Positions 1-10,080 of a stretch of 64,000 bases of DNA are shown piece by piece. Below the pieces are notes generated by a model. The model saw only the letters and a list, made by a program, of their open reading frames with translations, did not search any database and had not been told where the DNA came from. Both the position numbers and the translations under genes were made by a program. Source of the stretch: Acidimicrobiales bacterium (GTDB lineage Bacteria > Actinomycetota > Acidimicrobiia > Acidimicrobiales > Acidimicrobilacustridaceae); assembly GCA_030830565.1 (NCBI GenBank), contig JAURMR010000041.1:1-64000 (forward strand), written 5' to 3'. Every line of letters begins with the position of its first letter. The first letter of the stretch is position 1.

Positions 1-1494
1 GGTGACGAACTCGAACTCGGCATCGAACCACCCGGTGGCGATGAGGTCACAAAAGTTCCGTGGAGCCTCCTACTCCAACGGCGGGTTGCCAACAGGGTCG
101 AACGCAGCCCGCGCCGAGCCTGGATCATTCTCGCGGCATCGCTTCTTGGCGTCTTTACCGCGAGTTTCACGATCACAGTACTTACGGTTTCGTTGGGTGA
201 AATCGCCTTTGACCTTGGTTCAACCAAGAGCATCTTGACCTGGGCAGTTACCGGACCGAGTTTGGCGATGGCGGTGCTTGGTCCTATCGGCGGAAAGTTG
301 TCGGACCGTTATGGAGCGCGACGTATCTACCTCATCAGTATCACTGGGGTTGCGGTGTTCTCGGCAGCTGCGATTGTTTCGTGGAGTGCGCCCGCACTCA
401 TCGCTGCTCGATTGATTGGTGCATCGCTGGGCGCCGCAGCAGGACCTGCTGCGTTATCGATGATTAATCGAAGTTTTCCTCCCGAACGTCGGGCACAGGC
501 ACTTGGGTATTGGTCGCTGGTCGGCGCGGGTGCCCCCGTCTTTGGTGTTGTGATTGGCGGACCACTAGTCGACTCATTTGGTTGGCGTTGGATTTTCATT
601 CTGCAAACGCCCATTGCAATTGCTGCAGTCGTGATCGGGTTTCTCGTGCTTCCGCATTCTGGACGCGGAGATCGTCATCCGTTCGATATCGCTGGTTCGG
701 TACTGCTTGCCTTCGGTGTTGGTTTTCTCCTCGTAGCGCTTAACCGTGGTCCGGAAATGGGTTGGTCAAATCCACTTGTGCTTTTCGGCTTTATCGGTGG
801 CCCGTTGTTGTTGCTTTGGTTTGCGCGAGTTGAAAATCGGACGGCGTATCCCCTGTTGCCGATGCGTTATTTTCGCCGTCGAAATTTCACGTTCCCCATG
901 ATTAATCAGTTCTTCGCGAACTTCACCTATATGGGTGGTTTCATTCTCACCCCACTGCTGCTTCATGACGTGCTCGGATACAGCACAACAAAAACGGGTT
1001 TGGTCTCGATAGCTCGACCGATCGCCTTCTCAATTGTTGGCCCGATCGCCGGTTATATGGTTATCAAGTTCGGTGAACGAACAATCGGGATGTTCGGTTC
1101 CATCGTGTTGATCGCATCGATGATGAGCTTGGCGATGGTTACGGCCACAACAGGAATGTGGTGGATCGAAGGCGCGCTAGTTCTTTCCGGAATCGGAATG
1201 GGTGCGTGTGCTCCAGCGATGATCGCGAGCATTGCGAATTCCGTTGACAAAAGCGATCTCGGCGTTGCGAGTGCTGCGTCACAGACGGTGAGTCAGATTG
1301 GTGTCGTCGCAGGAATGCAGATTCTTCTCACTGTTCAATCAGTAAGTGCGGTGAACGGCAGCGGAACCTCGTCCTACGCTGCGGCGTATCACGTCGGTGC
1401 CGTTGCTGCGGTAGTGGCGCTTATTGGGGCATTTTTCGTTCGACGCACACGTCACGAAGAACCGCAATTGACAGAGTCACTCGCAACCGCCTGA
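1..1494 (+). CDS. MFS drug-efflux type transporter (DHA2 family), 5' end outside window
   Basis: The reading frame is open from base 1, so the gene is cut by the left edge; at least 497 residues are visible. The first visible membrane segment (about residues 48-70) is followed by GPIGGKLSDRYGARR, the MFS loop 2-3 signature, then by a glycine-rich motif-C segment (GAGAPVFGVVIGG) and FGWRWIF, all typical of the 14-helix EmrB/QacA branch. Members are proton-driven exporters in the cytoplasmic membrane. The substrate cannot be told from sequence. A TTG at 193 could be taken as a start, but it would delete helix 1, so it was rejected. It is followed convergently by the SCP2 gene. Confidence 0.85.
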   Translation, partial: GDELELGIEPPGGDEVTKVPWSLLLQRRVANRVERSPRRAWIILAASLLGVFTASFTITVLTVSLGEIAFDLGSTKSILTWAVTGPSLAMAVLGPIGGKLSDRYGARRIYLISITGVAVFSAAAIVSWSAPALIAARLIGASLGAAAGPAALSMINRSFPPERRAQALGYWSLVGAGAPVFGVVIGGPLVDSFGWRWIFILQTPIAIAAVVIGFLVLPHSGRGDRHPFDIAGSVLLAFGVGFLLVALNRGPEMGWSNPLVLFGFIGGPLLLLWFARVENRTAYPLLPMRYFRRRNFTFPMINQFFANFTYMGGFILTPLLLHDVLGYSTTKTGLVSIARPIAFSIVGPIAGYMVIKFGERTIGMFGSIVLIASMMSLAMVTATTGMWWIEGALVLSGIGMGACAPAMIASIANSVDKSDLGVASAASQTVSQIGVVAGMQILLTVQSVSAVNGSGTSSYAAAYHVGAVAAVVALIGAFFVRRTRHEEPQLTESLATA

Positions 1495-1522
1495 GTAGGA
1501 CGCTGAACCGAGCGAACTTGGG

Positions 1523-1939
1523 TTAGTCCGCAGTGATGGCGCGCAAGGCGTCGGCGATTCCCTGAACTTCTGGGTCGGGAGCAGCGGCCGAGGCCTGCAT
1601 CGCGAGCATCTTTGAGAGGTCTCCGTCGACTTTGATTCGGCCGCCCATGAATGCCTGCATGGCAGCAGCGGCATCTTGATCAATGAAGATTGCCCGAGCG
1701 GTTTCGTAGTCGACGGTGACGGTGAGATCGGGGCCTTCAAGGTGGCCATCTTCAATAACGACATCCCCATCGCTTGTGTCGATATGGCCGTGTACGTCGG
1801 TATCGAAGGGGCTTTCGGTGACGACAAGATTCATGCGAACGGCGACCGGGGGAGCGGTTGCGGGTCGGGGCATGGTGTCGCGCAGCGCTCGTGCGGCATT
1901 CATCCAGTCAGGGCTCAGGAATGGATAAGCAGTCGCCAC
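1523..1939 (-). CDS. SCP2 sterol-carrier domain protein
   Basis: A 138-residue protein consisting of little more than one SCP2-like lipid-binding domain. The C-terminal half has the family pattern: a D-x-T-v-t-v-d strand, then residues reading FMGGRIKVDGDLSKMLAM, where the G-k-i-x-G-D-x-x-k element is diagnostic. Such proteins bind sterols, fatty acyl-CoAs or other hydrophobic ligands in the cytosol. The GTG start at 1939 was chosen because GGAGGA lies 6 nt upstream; a longer frame to 2008 would lack this site. The gene is single and diverges from gatC. The ligand is unknown. Confidence 0.75.
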   Translation of the reverse strand: MATAYPFLSPDWMNAARALRDTMPRPATAPPVAVRMNLVVTESPFDTDVHGHIDTSDGDVVIEDGHLEGPDLTVTVDYETARAIFIDQDAAAAMQAFMGGRIKVDGDLSKMLAMQASAAAPDPEVQGIADALRAITAD

Positions 1940-2009
1940 GGGTCCTCCACAAAGTCGTTGTGAGATGTTGACCCTACCCACGTCGGGAGGGGTTGGTCCG
2001 GTCGGCATC

Positions 2010-2015
2010 TACGAT
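2010..2015 (+). promoter_or_regulatory. Candidate -10 box for a leaderless gatCAB transcript
   Basis: TACGAT lies 8 nt before the gatC ATG, and no Shine-Dalgarno sequence is present. This fits a transcript starting at or next to the start codon. No good -35 box is visible. Confidence 0.4.
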
Positions 2016-2023
2016 GCTCATCC

Positions 2024-2326
2024 ATGTCCGCACGTCTCACTCGCGACAATGTCGCCAAAGTCGCCGATCTTGCTCGGCTCAACCTCACCGATGCCGAACT
2101 TGAGCGTTATACCGAGCAGCTCGGCGCCGTCCTTGATCACGCTGAAGACGTCGCATCCCTCGACCTCGATGGTGTTCCGCCGACTGCGCATCCCTTGCCG
2201 CTCGTAAACGTGTTGCGCGAGGACGTTGTTGTCGAAGGCGTTGATCGTGACGAGGTTCTTTCTCAAGCGCCTTCAGTTGAAGATCGCCGATTCCGGGTGC
2301 CCGCCATCCTCGGTGAGGAGCCCTGA
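2024..2326 (+). CDS. gatC: Asp-tRNA(Asn)/Glu-tRNA(Gln) amidotransferase subunit C
   Basis: A 100-residue GatC, the normal length. It begins with the family pattern [19 protein letters not shown], followed by an LxxxLdhaedv helix, and has the proline-rich linker ([10 protein letters not shown]) that wraps between GatA and GatB. GatC is the small scaffold of the GatCAB amidotransferase, which converts Glu-tRNA(Gln), and in some species Asp-tRNA(Asn), to the amidated form in the cytosol. It is the first gene of gatC-gatA-gatB; gatA starts 1 nt after the stop codon. Confidence 0.95.
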   Translation: MSARLTRDNVAKVADLARLNLTDAELERYTEQLGAVLDHAEDVASLDLDGVPPTAHPLPLVNVLREDVVVEGVDRDEVLSQAPSVEDRRFRVPAILGEEP

Positions 2327-2327
2327 A

Positions 2328-3782
2328 ATGACAACGCTTCCTTCCACCGCCCTTGAAATCGCCGCTGCTGTTCGTTCGGGGCAGCTCTCTGCGCTTGAAG
2401 TTCTGAACGATCACCTCGCCCGTATCGACGCACGAGACGGCGAAATCAACGCATTTAATCTCGTAATGGCGGACCAAGCACGTGCTGCAGCAACCGCAGT
2501 CGATGCTCGAGTCGCCGCCGGCGAGGATCCCGGAGCACTTGCCGGTGTTCCCCTCGCGCTCAAGGACAACTTGTGCACTCGCGGAATTCCGACCACCTGT
2601 TCGAGTCGAATCCTCGAAGGTTGGCGACCTCCTTACGACGCCACCGTTGTACAGCTCGTCAATGCTGCCGGTGCAGTCTCGATCGGTAAGACAAATCTTG
2701 ATGAGTTCGCAATGGGTTCTTCAACCGAGAACTCTGCCTTCGGACCGACACGTAATCCTCGTGATACCGGCCGGGTTCCTGGCGGTTCGTCGGGCGGCTC
2801 GGCTGCAGCAGTGGCTGCGGGTTTTGCTCCAATCTCGCTGGGTTCTGACACCGGTGGCTCAATCCGCCAGCCCGCCGCATTGTGCGGTGTTGTTGGTGTG
2901 AAGCCGACCTACGGAATGGTGAGCCGCTACGGACTCATTGCCTTCGCGTCATCGCTCGACCAGATCGGTCCGTTCTCAACGACCGTCGCCGACTCTGCCC
3001 TGTTGTTGGAAGCGATCGCTGGTCACGATGGTCGGGATTCCACGTCGATCGATGCACCCGTTCCGTCATTGCTCGAATCTCTCGGTCGTGGCGTCGATGG
3101 ACTTCGTGTTGGACTTGTCACTGAACTGATGGGCGAAGGCATTGCGCCTGATGTTGCAGCGCGTGTTCGCCAAGCCGCTGATGCACTTGCCGCAGGCGGC
3201 GCACAGATCGGCGAAGTTTCCGTTCCTGCCGTGGCGTACGGATTGTCGGCGTACTACCTCATCGCTCCTGCTGAAGCCTCGAGCAACCTTGCTCGTTACG
3301 ACGGTGTTCGGTACGGCATGCGTGTCGATGCACCGACCACTGCAGAGATGAACGCAGCCACTCGTACCGCTGGCTTTGGTGAAGAAGTGAAACGACGCAT
3401 CATGCTCGGCACCTATGCACTTTCGGCGGGCTATTACGACGCCTATTACGGCAAGGCACTGAAGGTGCGCACACTCATCGTGCGCGACTTCGAAAGGGCA
3501 TACGCCGATTTCGACCTTCTCCTTACGCCGACGTCTCCGACAACTGCGTTTAAATTCGGCGATAAGACCGCCGATCCGTTGTCGATGTATCTCAATGACA
3601 TCTGCACGATTCCCACCAACCTGGCGGGCCATCCGGCAATGAGTGTTCCGTTTGGTGGTGGCTCCGACGGAATGCCGGTTGGCGTTCAATTGCTGGCACC
3701 CGCACTGGGGGAGCCGACCATGTTCCGAGCCGCTGCTGTTCTTGAAGCTGCTGCTCCCGCTCTTGACGAGGTGTGGTCATGA
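2328..3782 (+). CDS. gatA: Glu-tRNA(Gln) amidotransferase subunit A (amidase)
   Basis: A 484-residue amidase-signature protein that releases ammonia from glutamine for tRNA-dependent amidation. The Ser-cisSer-Lys triad falls at K79 (LALKDN), S154 ([11 protein letters not shown]) and S178 ([11 protein letters not shown]), the same numbers as in the Staphylococcus aureus enzyme. The ATG at 2328 was chosen because it gives the normal N-terminus one base after gatC; the frame is open further upstream, but that part overlaps gatC and is not GatA-like. The stop overlaps the gatB start as ATGA, indicating translational coupling. Confidence 0.97.
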   Translation: MTTLPSTALEIAAAVRSGQLSALEVLNDHLARIDARDGEINAFNLVMADQARAAATAVDARVAAGEDPGALAGVPLALKDNLCTRGIPTTCSSRILEGWRPPYDATVVQLVNAAGAVSIGKTNLDEFAMGSSTENSAFGPTRNPRDTGRVPGGSSGGSAAAVAAGFAPISLGSDTGGSIRQPAALCGVVGVKPTYGMVSRYGLIAFASSLDQIGPFSTTVADSALLLEAIAGHDGRDSTSIDAPVPSLLESLGRGVDGLRVGLVTELMGEGIAPDVAARVRQAADALAAGGAQIGEVSVPAVAYGLSAYYLIAPAEASSNLARYDGVRYGMRVDAPTTAEMNAATRTAGFGEEVKRRIMLGTYALSAGYYDAYYGKALKVRTLIVRDFERAYADFDLLLTPTSPTTAFKFGDKTADPLSMYLNDICTIPTNLAGHPAMSVPFGGGSDGMPVGVQLLAPALGEPTMFRAAAVLEAAAPALDEVWS

Positions 3783-5272
3783 CACTCACTCACGAACCAA
3801 TCGAAGGCGAACATTTCGTTGTCGTTAGCGAGACAACTGGAGATGAGTGGGAGATCGTGGTTGGTCTCGAAGTTCATTGTGAACTCGCAACAGCCACAAA
3901 GTTGTTCTGCGGATGTCCCAACATGTTTGGTGACGAGCCCAACACAAATGTGTGTCCGGTATGCCTTGGGCTTCCGGGTTCATTGCCCGTACTGAATCAC
4001 AACGTGGTCGAGTTGGCGATGCGTCTCGGACGTGCCTTGCACTGCGAAGTTGAACCGTCGGTATTCGCTCGCAAGAACTACTTCTACCCAGATATGCCGA
4101 AGGACTATCAGGTCAGTCAGTTTGACCAACCGATCAATGTCGATGGTTGGCTCGATCTCCCCGATGGCACTCGCGTGGGAATTGAGCGCGCGCACATCGA
4201 AGAAGACACCGGCAAGAACACCCATGCTGGTGGTAGTGGTCGTATCCACGGTGCCGACTATTCGCTAGTTGATTACAACCGAGCCGGTGTGCCGTTGGTG
4301 GAAATCGTTGGTCGTCCGCATATTCGTCATCCCGAACAAGCCAAGACTTATATCGACGAACTGCGCGCCATTCTTCTTACAACTGGCGCATCCGACGCCA
4401 AGATGGAAGAAGGCTCACTTCGTGTCGATGCCAACGTTTCAGTTCGTCGCGTTGGCGAAACGGAACTCGGCACTCGTTGCGAGATCAAGAACTTGAACTC
4501 TCTTCGCTCACTTGGTCGCGCCATCGAATACGAAGCACGCCGTCAGGTGGATCTTCTCGAAACAGGCGAGCGCATCAAACAAGAGACGCGACACTGGGAC
4601 GAAGGCGCAGGTCGCACTCGTCCTGGTCGCTCGAAGGAAGAAGCCGAGGACTATCGCTACTTCCAAGAGCCCGATCTTGTTCCCCTTGCCCCAAGTGCCG
4701 AGTGGATCGCCGCTATCGACGCAGGAATGCCACCGCTTCCTGCGGCCCGTCGTGACGCTCTTGCACGTGCATCGGGACTTGTCATTACTGATACGAGTGT
4801 CGTTATCGCGGTGCAGCGTGATCTCGACGCACTTGCATTGGCGTCGATCGCAGCTGGTGGTGACGGCAAGCGAGTGCTCACCCACGTTGAACACAACTTG
4901 TCGGGCGAAGGGGCCTCCAATCTCGATCCCGCGCAATTCGCGCAACTGGTGACACTCGAACTTGGTGGTCAACTCACTGCAACGCAGGCCAAGACAGTGC
5001 TTGCCGAGATGGTGACCAGCGGTCGCGCTCCTGATGTGATTGCTGCCGAACTCGGCTTCGAGGCAATGGACTCCTCTGAACTCGAAGGAATCGTCGATGG
5101 GCTGATTGCCGAAAGCCCCGAGGAATGGGCCGATTTCTGTACTGGTGATGACAAAAAGCGCGGAAAGCTCCAAGGATTCTTCACCGGCAAGATCATGAAG
5201 GCCACCAAGGGTCAGGCCGATGGCAAAGCGGTTGCAGCGCTCCTTGAATCGCGTAGGGCCGAAAGCCTCTGA
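3779..5272 (+). CDS. gatB: Glu-tRNA(Gln) amidotransferase subunit B
   Basis: A 497-residue GatB, which binds the misacylated tRNA and performs the kinase and transamidase steps with ammonia channelled from GatA. Visible features are VGLEVHCEL near residue 30, four zinc-ligand cysteines C44, C46, C59 and C62 (FCGCP and [11 protein letters not shown]), the GatB catalytic domain to about residue 330, and a C-terminal YqeY-like helical domain that touches the tRNA elbow. The ATG at 3779 overlaps the gatA stop (ATGA). A GTG two codons upstream is possible but less likely. Confidence 0.97.
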   Translation: MTLTHEPIEGEHFVVVSETTGDEWEIVVGLEVHCELATATKLFCGCPNMFGDEPNTNVCPVCLGLPGSLPVLNHNVVELAMRLGRALHCEVEPSVFARKNYFYPDMPKDYQVSQFDQPINVDGWLDLPDGTRVGIERAHIEEDTGKNTHAGGSGRIHGADYSLVDYNRAGVPLVEIVGRPHIRHPEQAKTYIDELRAILLTTGASDAKMEEGSLRVDANVSVRRVGETELGTRCEIKNLNSLRSLGRAIEYEARRQVDLLETGERIKQETRHWDEGAGRTRPGRSKEEAEDYRYFQEPDLVPLAPSAEWIAAIDAGMPPLPAARRDALARASGLVITDTSVVIAVQRDLDALALASIAAGGDGKRVLTHVEHNLSGEGASNLDPAQFAQLVTLELGGQLTATQAKTVLAEMVTSGRAPDVIAAELGFEAMDSSELEGIVDGLIAESPEEWADFCTGDDKKRGKLQGFFTGKIMKATKGQADGKAVAALLESRRAESL

Positions 5273-5337
5273 TTCCGTCCTTTGGGCCGGGTCCTTCTCT
5301 ACGCTGGGGGTACCCATACTCCCGGGGAGGGAATGCG

Positions 5338-5859
5338 ATGCGCACAACGAAAAAAAGCGCGGCTCTTGCTGCGTTACTGATGGCAGGGCTCATGCTCGTA
5401 GGAACTGCGTGTGGTGGTTCGTCGAGCAAGAGCAATGAATCATCGAGCAGTTCAGGCTCGTCTTCGGAAGCCACAGCGAAGGCGAGTGGTAGCGGGGGAG
5501 ATGCCGGCAGTTGCTCGGACCTTTTCAATAAGTCTGAAGAACTTGCTTCCAAGATGGATGCAGCGATGGCGAACTCGAATGGTGTGTCCTCAGACCTAAG
5601 CTCGATGGTCTCCTCTCTTGAAGCGTTCACCTCGAGTGTCCCGAGCGCGATCCGTGACGATTGGAAGACGATCGTTTCGGCGTTCAAGTCCTACGTCGAC
5701 GCGACCAAAGGGATCGATATGAACAACCTCACTGATCCGGCAACGATCGAAAAACTTACCAACGCGGCTTCAAGTATGGATGACGCGAAGTTCCAGAAGG
5801 CATCTGAAAATCTCGACGCTTGGGTGGCCAAGAACTGCCCGAGTTACGCGAACAAATAA
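5338..5859 (+). CDS. Putative secreted lipoprotein, unknown function
   Basis: A 173-residue protein with a lipoprotein signal peptide: a KK-rich start, a hydrophobic core, and a VGTAC lipobox placing the lipidated Cys at residue 25. A Ser/Gly-rich linker (about residues 26-60) is followed by a helical domain of about 110 residues with two more cysteines (near 60 and 167) that could form a disulfide. No family is recognised. A clear Shine-Dalgarno (GGGGAGGGA) precedes the ATG, and TACGCT at 5300-5305 may be a -10 box. It is monocistronic and ends at the strong palindromic terminator downstream. Confidence 0.7.
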   Translation: MRTTKKSAALAALLMAGLMLVGTACGGSSSKSNESSSSSGSSSEATAKASGSGGDAGSCSDLFNKSEELASKMDAAMANSNGVSSDLSSMVSSLEAFTSSVPSAIRDDWKTIVSAFKSYVDATKGIDMNNLTDPATIEKLTNAASSMDDAKFQKASENLDAWVAKNCPSYANK

Positions 5860-5890
5860 GTGACGATGCACGATGGAGTGCAGCTGCACG

Positions 5891-5927
5891 TGAATGGGGC
5901 CCCGGTCATCGACCGGGGCCCCATTCA
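5891..5927. terminator. Bidirectional palindromic terminator
   Basis: A perfect 17-bp inverted repeat with a 3-nt ATC loop: the left arm is 5891-5907 and the right arm 5911-5927, with a core of CCCCGGTC-ATC-GACCGGGG. It sits between two convergent genes and is AT-flanked on both sides, so it probably stops transcription from each. The same core recurs after metY. Confidence 0.75.
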
Positions 5928-5970
5928 ATTCATCACGAGTTGCCGTTGTGCGATCGGCAACGGAGCCTGA

Positions 5971-6312
5971 TCAGTCGGCGAGCGGAACACCATTTGCGTC
6001 GGTCAGGTAGCTGGGATTCTTGGTGAGAATGAGTATCCCCTCCACCAATCCCCAGAGGGATCCGATTCCACAGGTGAAGATCGTGACCACGATCTGAAGG
6101 ATGGCTTTGTTCGTGTAGCCCAGATAGAAGTTGTGGACGCCGAATCCCCCGAGGAGGATGCCGAGGATGCCTGCGGCCACTCGGGACTTGGGCTGATAGG
6201 TGGCCGGAGCGGCTTGAGAGGCGTACTGGCCCCACTGTGTGCCGTCCCACCAACGCTGCTGGCCGCTTCCGTCGTCATACCAACCTGCTGGCTGTGTCTC
6301 TGGTGTCGTCAT
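5971..6312 (-). CDS. DUF2510-TM2 domain membrane protein
   Basis: A 113-residue protein. Residues 9-27 form a DUF2510 module (PAGWYDD...RWWDGTQW), a short Trp-rich motif common in actinobacterial membrane proteins. Residues 43-100 form a TM2 domain with two membrane helices and the typical GGFGVHNFYLGY turn. TM2 proteins are small inner-membrane proteins of unknown role. The ATG at 6312 places DUF2510 at the N-terminus; the open frame further upstream runs into the ilvB regulatory region and was rejected. No strong ribosome-binding site is seen. Confidence 0.8.
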   Translation of the reverse strand: MTTPETQPAGWYDDGSGQQRWWDGTQWGQYASQAAPATYQPKSRVAAGILGILLGGFGVHNFYLGYTNKAILQIVVTIFTCGIGSLWGLVEGILILTKNPSYLTDANGVPLAD

Positions 6313-6363
6313 GGGGGAAGAGTATCCACGCGATCGTTTGTGCGCTTTGAAGAATCGCCCGAG

Positions 6364-6393
6364 TTGCCGTTGAGGGCTCCGTGCGGCAAGACT
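6364..6393 (+). promoter_or_regulatory. Candidate promoter of the ilvBN transcript
   Basis: TTGCCG (6364-6369), an 18-nt spacer and AAGACT (6388-6393) lie 9 nt before the GTG of the ilvB leader peptide. The elements resemble the leuA-leader promoter (TTGCAA, CAGACT). An alternative pair is TTGAGG (6370) with TACTTT (6394), but that would start transcription inside the leader. Confidence 0.4.
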
Positions 6394-6402
6394 TACTTTC
6401 CT

Positions 6403-6444
6403 GTGAGCACGACGGTCCTTACCTCGCTCGTAGTACTCCGCTAG
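6403..6444 (+). CDS. ilvB leader peptide (attenuator)
   Basis: A 13-codon reading frame, GTG start, encoding MSTTVLTSLVVLR and ending in TAG. Six of the 13 residues are Val or Leu, and four control codons (CTC GTA GTA CTC) sit directly before the final Arg codon. It lies 120 nt before ilvB and is followed at once by two hairpins, the second a terminator. This is the layout of a ribosome-stalling leader peptide sensing charged Leu and Val tRNA. No Shine-Dalgarno is visible, so it may be translated leaderless. The frame is open upstream to a TTG at 6370, so the exact start is uncertain. Confidence 0.75.
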   Translation: MSTTVLTSLVVLR

Positions 6445-6503
6445 CACACGCCGGCCTCGTCCGTCGCGTGTGCGCCCTCGGCCTCCCACTCGGGAGGCCG
6501 TTT
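6444..6503 (+). terminator. ilvB attenuator hairpins
   Basis: Hairpin 1 pairs GCACACG (6444-6450) with CGTGTGC (6467-6473) and begins on the last base of the leader TAG. Hairpin 2 pairs CGGCCTCCC (6479-6487) with GGGAGGCCG (6492-6500), loop ACTC, followed by TTTACGTT, and is the candidate terminator. The element CGGCCTC occurs at both 6452 and 6479, so the 3' arm GAGGCCG has an alternative partner, as a switch would need. Confidence 0.7.
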
Positions 6504-6537
6504 ACGTTCCGCCCGTTCGAACCGGCCCGATCCCGCT

Positions 6538-6551
6538 GATGCCTAGGCATC
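6538..6551. promoter_or_regulatory. 14-bp perfect palindrome before the ilvB ribosome-binding site
   Basis: GATGCCTAGGCATC is its own reverse complement and ends right before the GGGGAGG Shine-Dalgarno of ilvB. It could be a protein-binding operator or a small hairpin near the ribosome-binding site. It was not seen before leuA or leuB. Confidence 0.35.
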
Positions 6552-6564
6552 GGGGAGGACAACC

Positions 6565-8295
6565 ATGAAAACCAACGGTGGTGCCGCACTCATCAAGGCT
6601 CTCGAACTCGAGGGCGTCGATGTGATCTTTGGTCTGCCCGGTGGCGCAATCTTGCCGGTGTACGACCCGATCATCGACTCGCCAATTCGTCACATTCTCG
6701 TTCGTCACGAACAGGGTGCAGGGCATATGGCCGAGGGCTATGCCCATGCAACTGGCCGTCCTGGAGTCGCGATGGTGACCAGCGGTCCGGCAGCAACGAA
6801 CATCGTGACGCCGCTCGCCGACGCGTACATGGACTCTGTTCCGATGGTTGTCATCACCGGTCAGGTCGGAACTGCCGGCATCGGAACTGACGCGTTTCAA
6901 GAGGTCGATACGGTCGGCATCACTCGTTCAGTCACGAAGCACAACGAACTGGTCACGAATGCGGCGGACATCCCGCGCATCGTTCGTGAGGCCTTCCACA
7001 TCGCGACCACGGGTCGTCCCGGACCGGTGCTTATCGACATTCCAAAAGACCTCGTCGATCCCACCAACCCCAACTCGGCGCTCGATTGGTATTGGCCGGA
7101 TTCGGTTGATCTCGCTGGGTATCAGCCGCGACTCGATGGTGATCCTGCACTCATCAAAGACGCGGCCCAACTGATCATCGCTGCAGAGCGTCCGGTCATC
7201 TACGCCGGTGGTGGCATCCTCAAGGCGCGCGCTGCTGAATCCCTTCTGGCACTTGCCGAGCTGCTCGACATCCCCGTCGTCACCACGCTCATGGCCCGCG
7301 GTGCGATGCCCGACGATCACCCGTTGTGTCTCGGTATGCCGGGTATGCATGGCAACTACACCGCGGTCACGGCGATGCAGGAATCAGACCTGCTCATTGC
7401 GCTTGGTTCGCGTTTCGACGACCGGGTCACCGGAAAGCTCGATGCATTCGCAGCCAACGCGAAGATCATTCACGTCGACATTGATCCTGCCGAACTTGGC
7501 AAGGTTCGCCGACCAGATGTCGGTATCACTGGAGATTGTCGTCTCGTCATCAATGAACTACTCACTGCGCTCAAACAAATTGGGGCGCCTGAGGTTCAGC
7601 CTGATCGTTCGACATGGAAGTCCACGATCAGTGGTTGGCAGGAGAAGTATCCGCTTGCCTATGTGCAGTCCGAACCTGGCGATTTGTTGAAGCCGCAGTA
7701 TGTGCTTGAACAACTTCGTGACAATACCCCCGACGACTGCATTGTTGCCTCGGGCGTTGGTCAGCATCAGATGTGGACCGCGCAGTACTGGAAGTTCCAG
7801 CACCCCTACACCTGGATCAACTCTGGTGGTCTCGGAACCATGGGCTTTTCTGTTCCGGCGGCAATCGGTGCCAAGGTCGGCCGACCCGATCGCATGGTCT
7901 GGGCCGTCGACGGTGACGGCTGTTTCCAGATGACGGCTCAGGAACTTGTGACTGCAGCAGCCGAACGCATTCCGGTGAAGATCGCGATTCTTAACAACGC
8001 GTATCTCGGAATGGTGCGTCAGTGGCAGGAAATGTTCTACGAAGAGCGATACAGCGAGGTCTACCTCTCACCAGATCTTCCCGATTACAAGATGTGGGCT
8101 GAAGCAATGGGATGTGTTGGCATGCGTGTCGAAGCTCCCGAAGATGTTCTTCCTGCAATTCAGCGTGCGAACGAAGTCGATGACCGTCCTGTCGTCATCG
8201 ACTTCCGCACCGATGCGCGCGAGAAGGTTTTCCCGATGGTGCCCGCAGGCAAGTCCAACTCCGACATCGTTGTCGGACCGGAGGATGTCCGATGA
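6565..8295 (+). CDS. ilvB: Acetolactate synthase, large (catalytic) subunit
   Basis: A 576-residue thiamine-diphosphate enzyme, normal length. It joins two pyruvates to acetolactate (Val, Leu) or pyruvate plus 2-oxobutyrate to acetohydroxybutyrate (Ile). The catalytic glutamate is E49 (RHEQGAGHMAEGYA). The TPP/Mg motif runs from GDG near residue 450 to NN near 476. The N-terminal pyrimidine-binding, central FAD-binding-like and C-terminal PP domains are all present. The ATG follows GGGGAGG. The stop overlaps ilvN as ATGA. Expression is probably set by the leader-peptide attenuator upstream. Confidence 0.97.
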   Translation: MKTNGGAALIKALELEGVDVIFGLPGGAILPVYDPIIDSPIRHILVRHEQGAGHMAEGYAHATGRPGVAMVTSGPAATNIVTPLADAYMDSVPMVVITGQVGTAGIGTDAFQEVDTVGITRSVTKHNELVTNAADIPRIVREAFHIATTGRPGPVLIDIPKDLVDPTNPNSALDWYWPDSVDLAGYQPRLDGDPALIKDAAQLIIAAERPVIYAGGGILKARAAESLLALAELLDIPVVTTLMARGAMPDDHPLCLGMPGMHGNYTAVTAMQESDLLIALGSRFDDRVTGKLDAFAANAKIIHVDIDPAELGKVRRPDVGITGDCRLVINELLTALKQIGAPEVQPDRSTWKSTISGWQEKYPLAYVQSEPGDLLKPQYVLEQLRDNTPDDCIVASGVGQHQMWTAQYWKFQHPYTWINSGGLGTMGFSVPAAIGAKVGRPDRMVWAVDGDGCFQMTAQELVTAAAERIPVKIAILNNAYLGMVRQWQEMFYEERYSEVYLSPDLPDYKMWAEAMGCVGMRVEAPEDVLPAIQRANEVDDRPVVIDFRTDAREKVFPMVPAGKSNSDIVVGPEDVR

Positions 8296-8780
8296 GTCCA
8301 GCAACTCGTCATCACATCCTTTCTGTCCTTGTCGAAAACAAGCCCGGTGTTCTTGCTCGCGTGTCAGGACTTTTTGCACGTCGAGGCTTCAACATCTTTT
8401 CGCTTGCTGTTGCACCCACCGACGACCCCACTCGTAGTCGCATCACGATCGTGGTCGATGTGGAATCGGCACCGCTTGAACAAATCACCAAGCAGCTCGA
8501 CAAGCTCATCAACGTGCTGCAGATCGATGAACTTGCTCCCATCGATGCGGTGGAACGCGAACTCATGATTGTGACCGTGACCGTGACCGCCGAGTCCAAG
8601 CCCGAACTGCTATCTCTTACGGAGGAATACAGCGGCGTGGTTCTCGACGAAGCCGGCGATCGCATCACTGTGTCTTTGGGCGGCACCCCAGAAGCGCTCG
8701 ATGCCTTCACCGCTCGTATGGGCGCAGCAGTGGTGGCCTATCAGCGCACCGGCCGCATCGCCCTTCCTCGCATCGTTTGA
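8292..8780 (+). CDS. ilvN: Acetolactate synthase, small (regulatory) subunit
   Basis: A 162-residue protein with an N-terminal ACT domain (about residues 8-80, beginning LSVLVENKPGVLARVSGLF) and a C-terminal ALS small-subunit domain. It binds valine and/or related amino acids and confers feedback inhibition and full activity on IlvB. It overlaps ilvB by 4 nt (ATGA), so the two subunits are translationally coupled. A short hairpin after the stop may end part of the transcription before ilvC. Confidence 0.96.
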   Translation: MSPATRHHILSVLVENKPGVLARVSGLFARRGFNIFSLAVAPTDDPTRSRITIVVDVESAPLEQITKQLDKLINVLQIDELAPIDAVERELMIVTVTVTAESKPELLSLTEEYSGVVLDEAGDRITVSLGGTPEALDAFTARMGAAVVAYQRTGRIALPRIV

Positions 8781-8815
8781 CCCCTAATTAGTTCCGGGGT
8801 TCTGGCGCTTTTTCG
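8780..8815 (+). terminator. Weak terminator-like hairpin after ilvN
   Basis: ACCCC (8780-8784) can pair with GGGGT (8796-8800), and a run of five T lies at 8809-8813. The stem is short and the T-run displaced, so any termination is probably partial. Confidence 0.3.
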
Positions 8816-8821
8816 TCCTGA

Positions 8822-9922
<1,101 letters not shown>

Positions 9923-10013
9923 CCCGAACGGGTTGACTCTCGCCGACAGAATTCGGCGGCGACGGATCGATACGACGCATCCTTTGGTGCGAAGTTCAGC
10001 GGGTGGAGTGCGC

Positions 10014-10033
10014 GAGGGGCCTTCGGGCCCCTC
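10014..10033 (+). terminator. TTCG-loop hairpin after ilvC
   Basis: GAGGGGCC (10014-10021), loop TTCG, GGCCCCTC (10026-10033): an 8-bp perfect stem with a stable UUCG tetraloop. There is no U-run, so it is either a T-poor terminator or a 3' stabiliser. Confidence 0.55.
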
Positions 10034-10080
10034 CGTCGCGTCCGGGCTCTTGGCGTTGGCATTGTGCGTCAATTGTTGAC

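Noticed and set aside
4508-5347. 279-codon open frame on the minus strand opposite gatB
   Set aside because: It is fully antisense to a well-supported gene, its protein has no recognisable pattern, and it arises from codon bias of the plus strand.
6390-6444. Taking the TACTTT box at 6394 as the ilvB -10
   Set aside because: It would place the start inside the leader peptide; AAGACT at 6388 fits better, though the choice is not certain.
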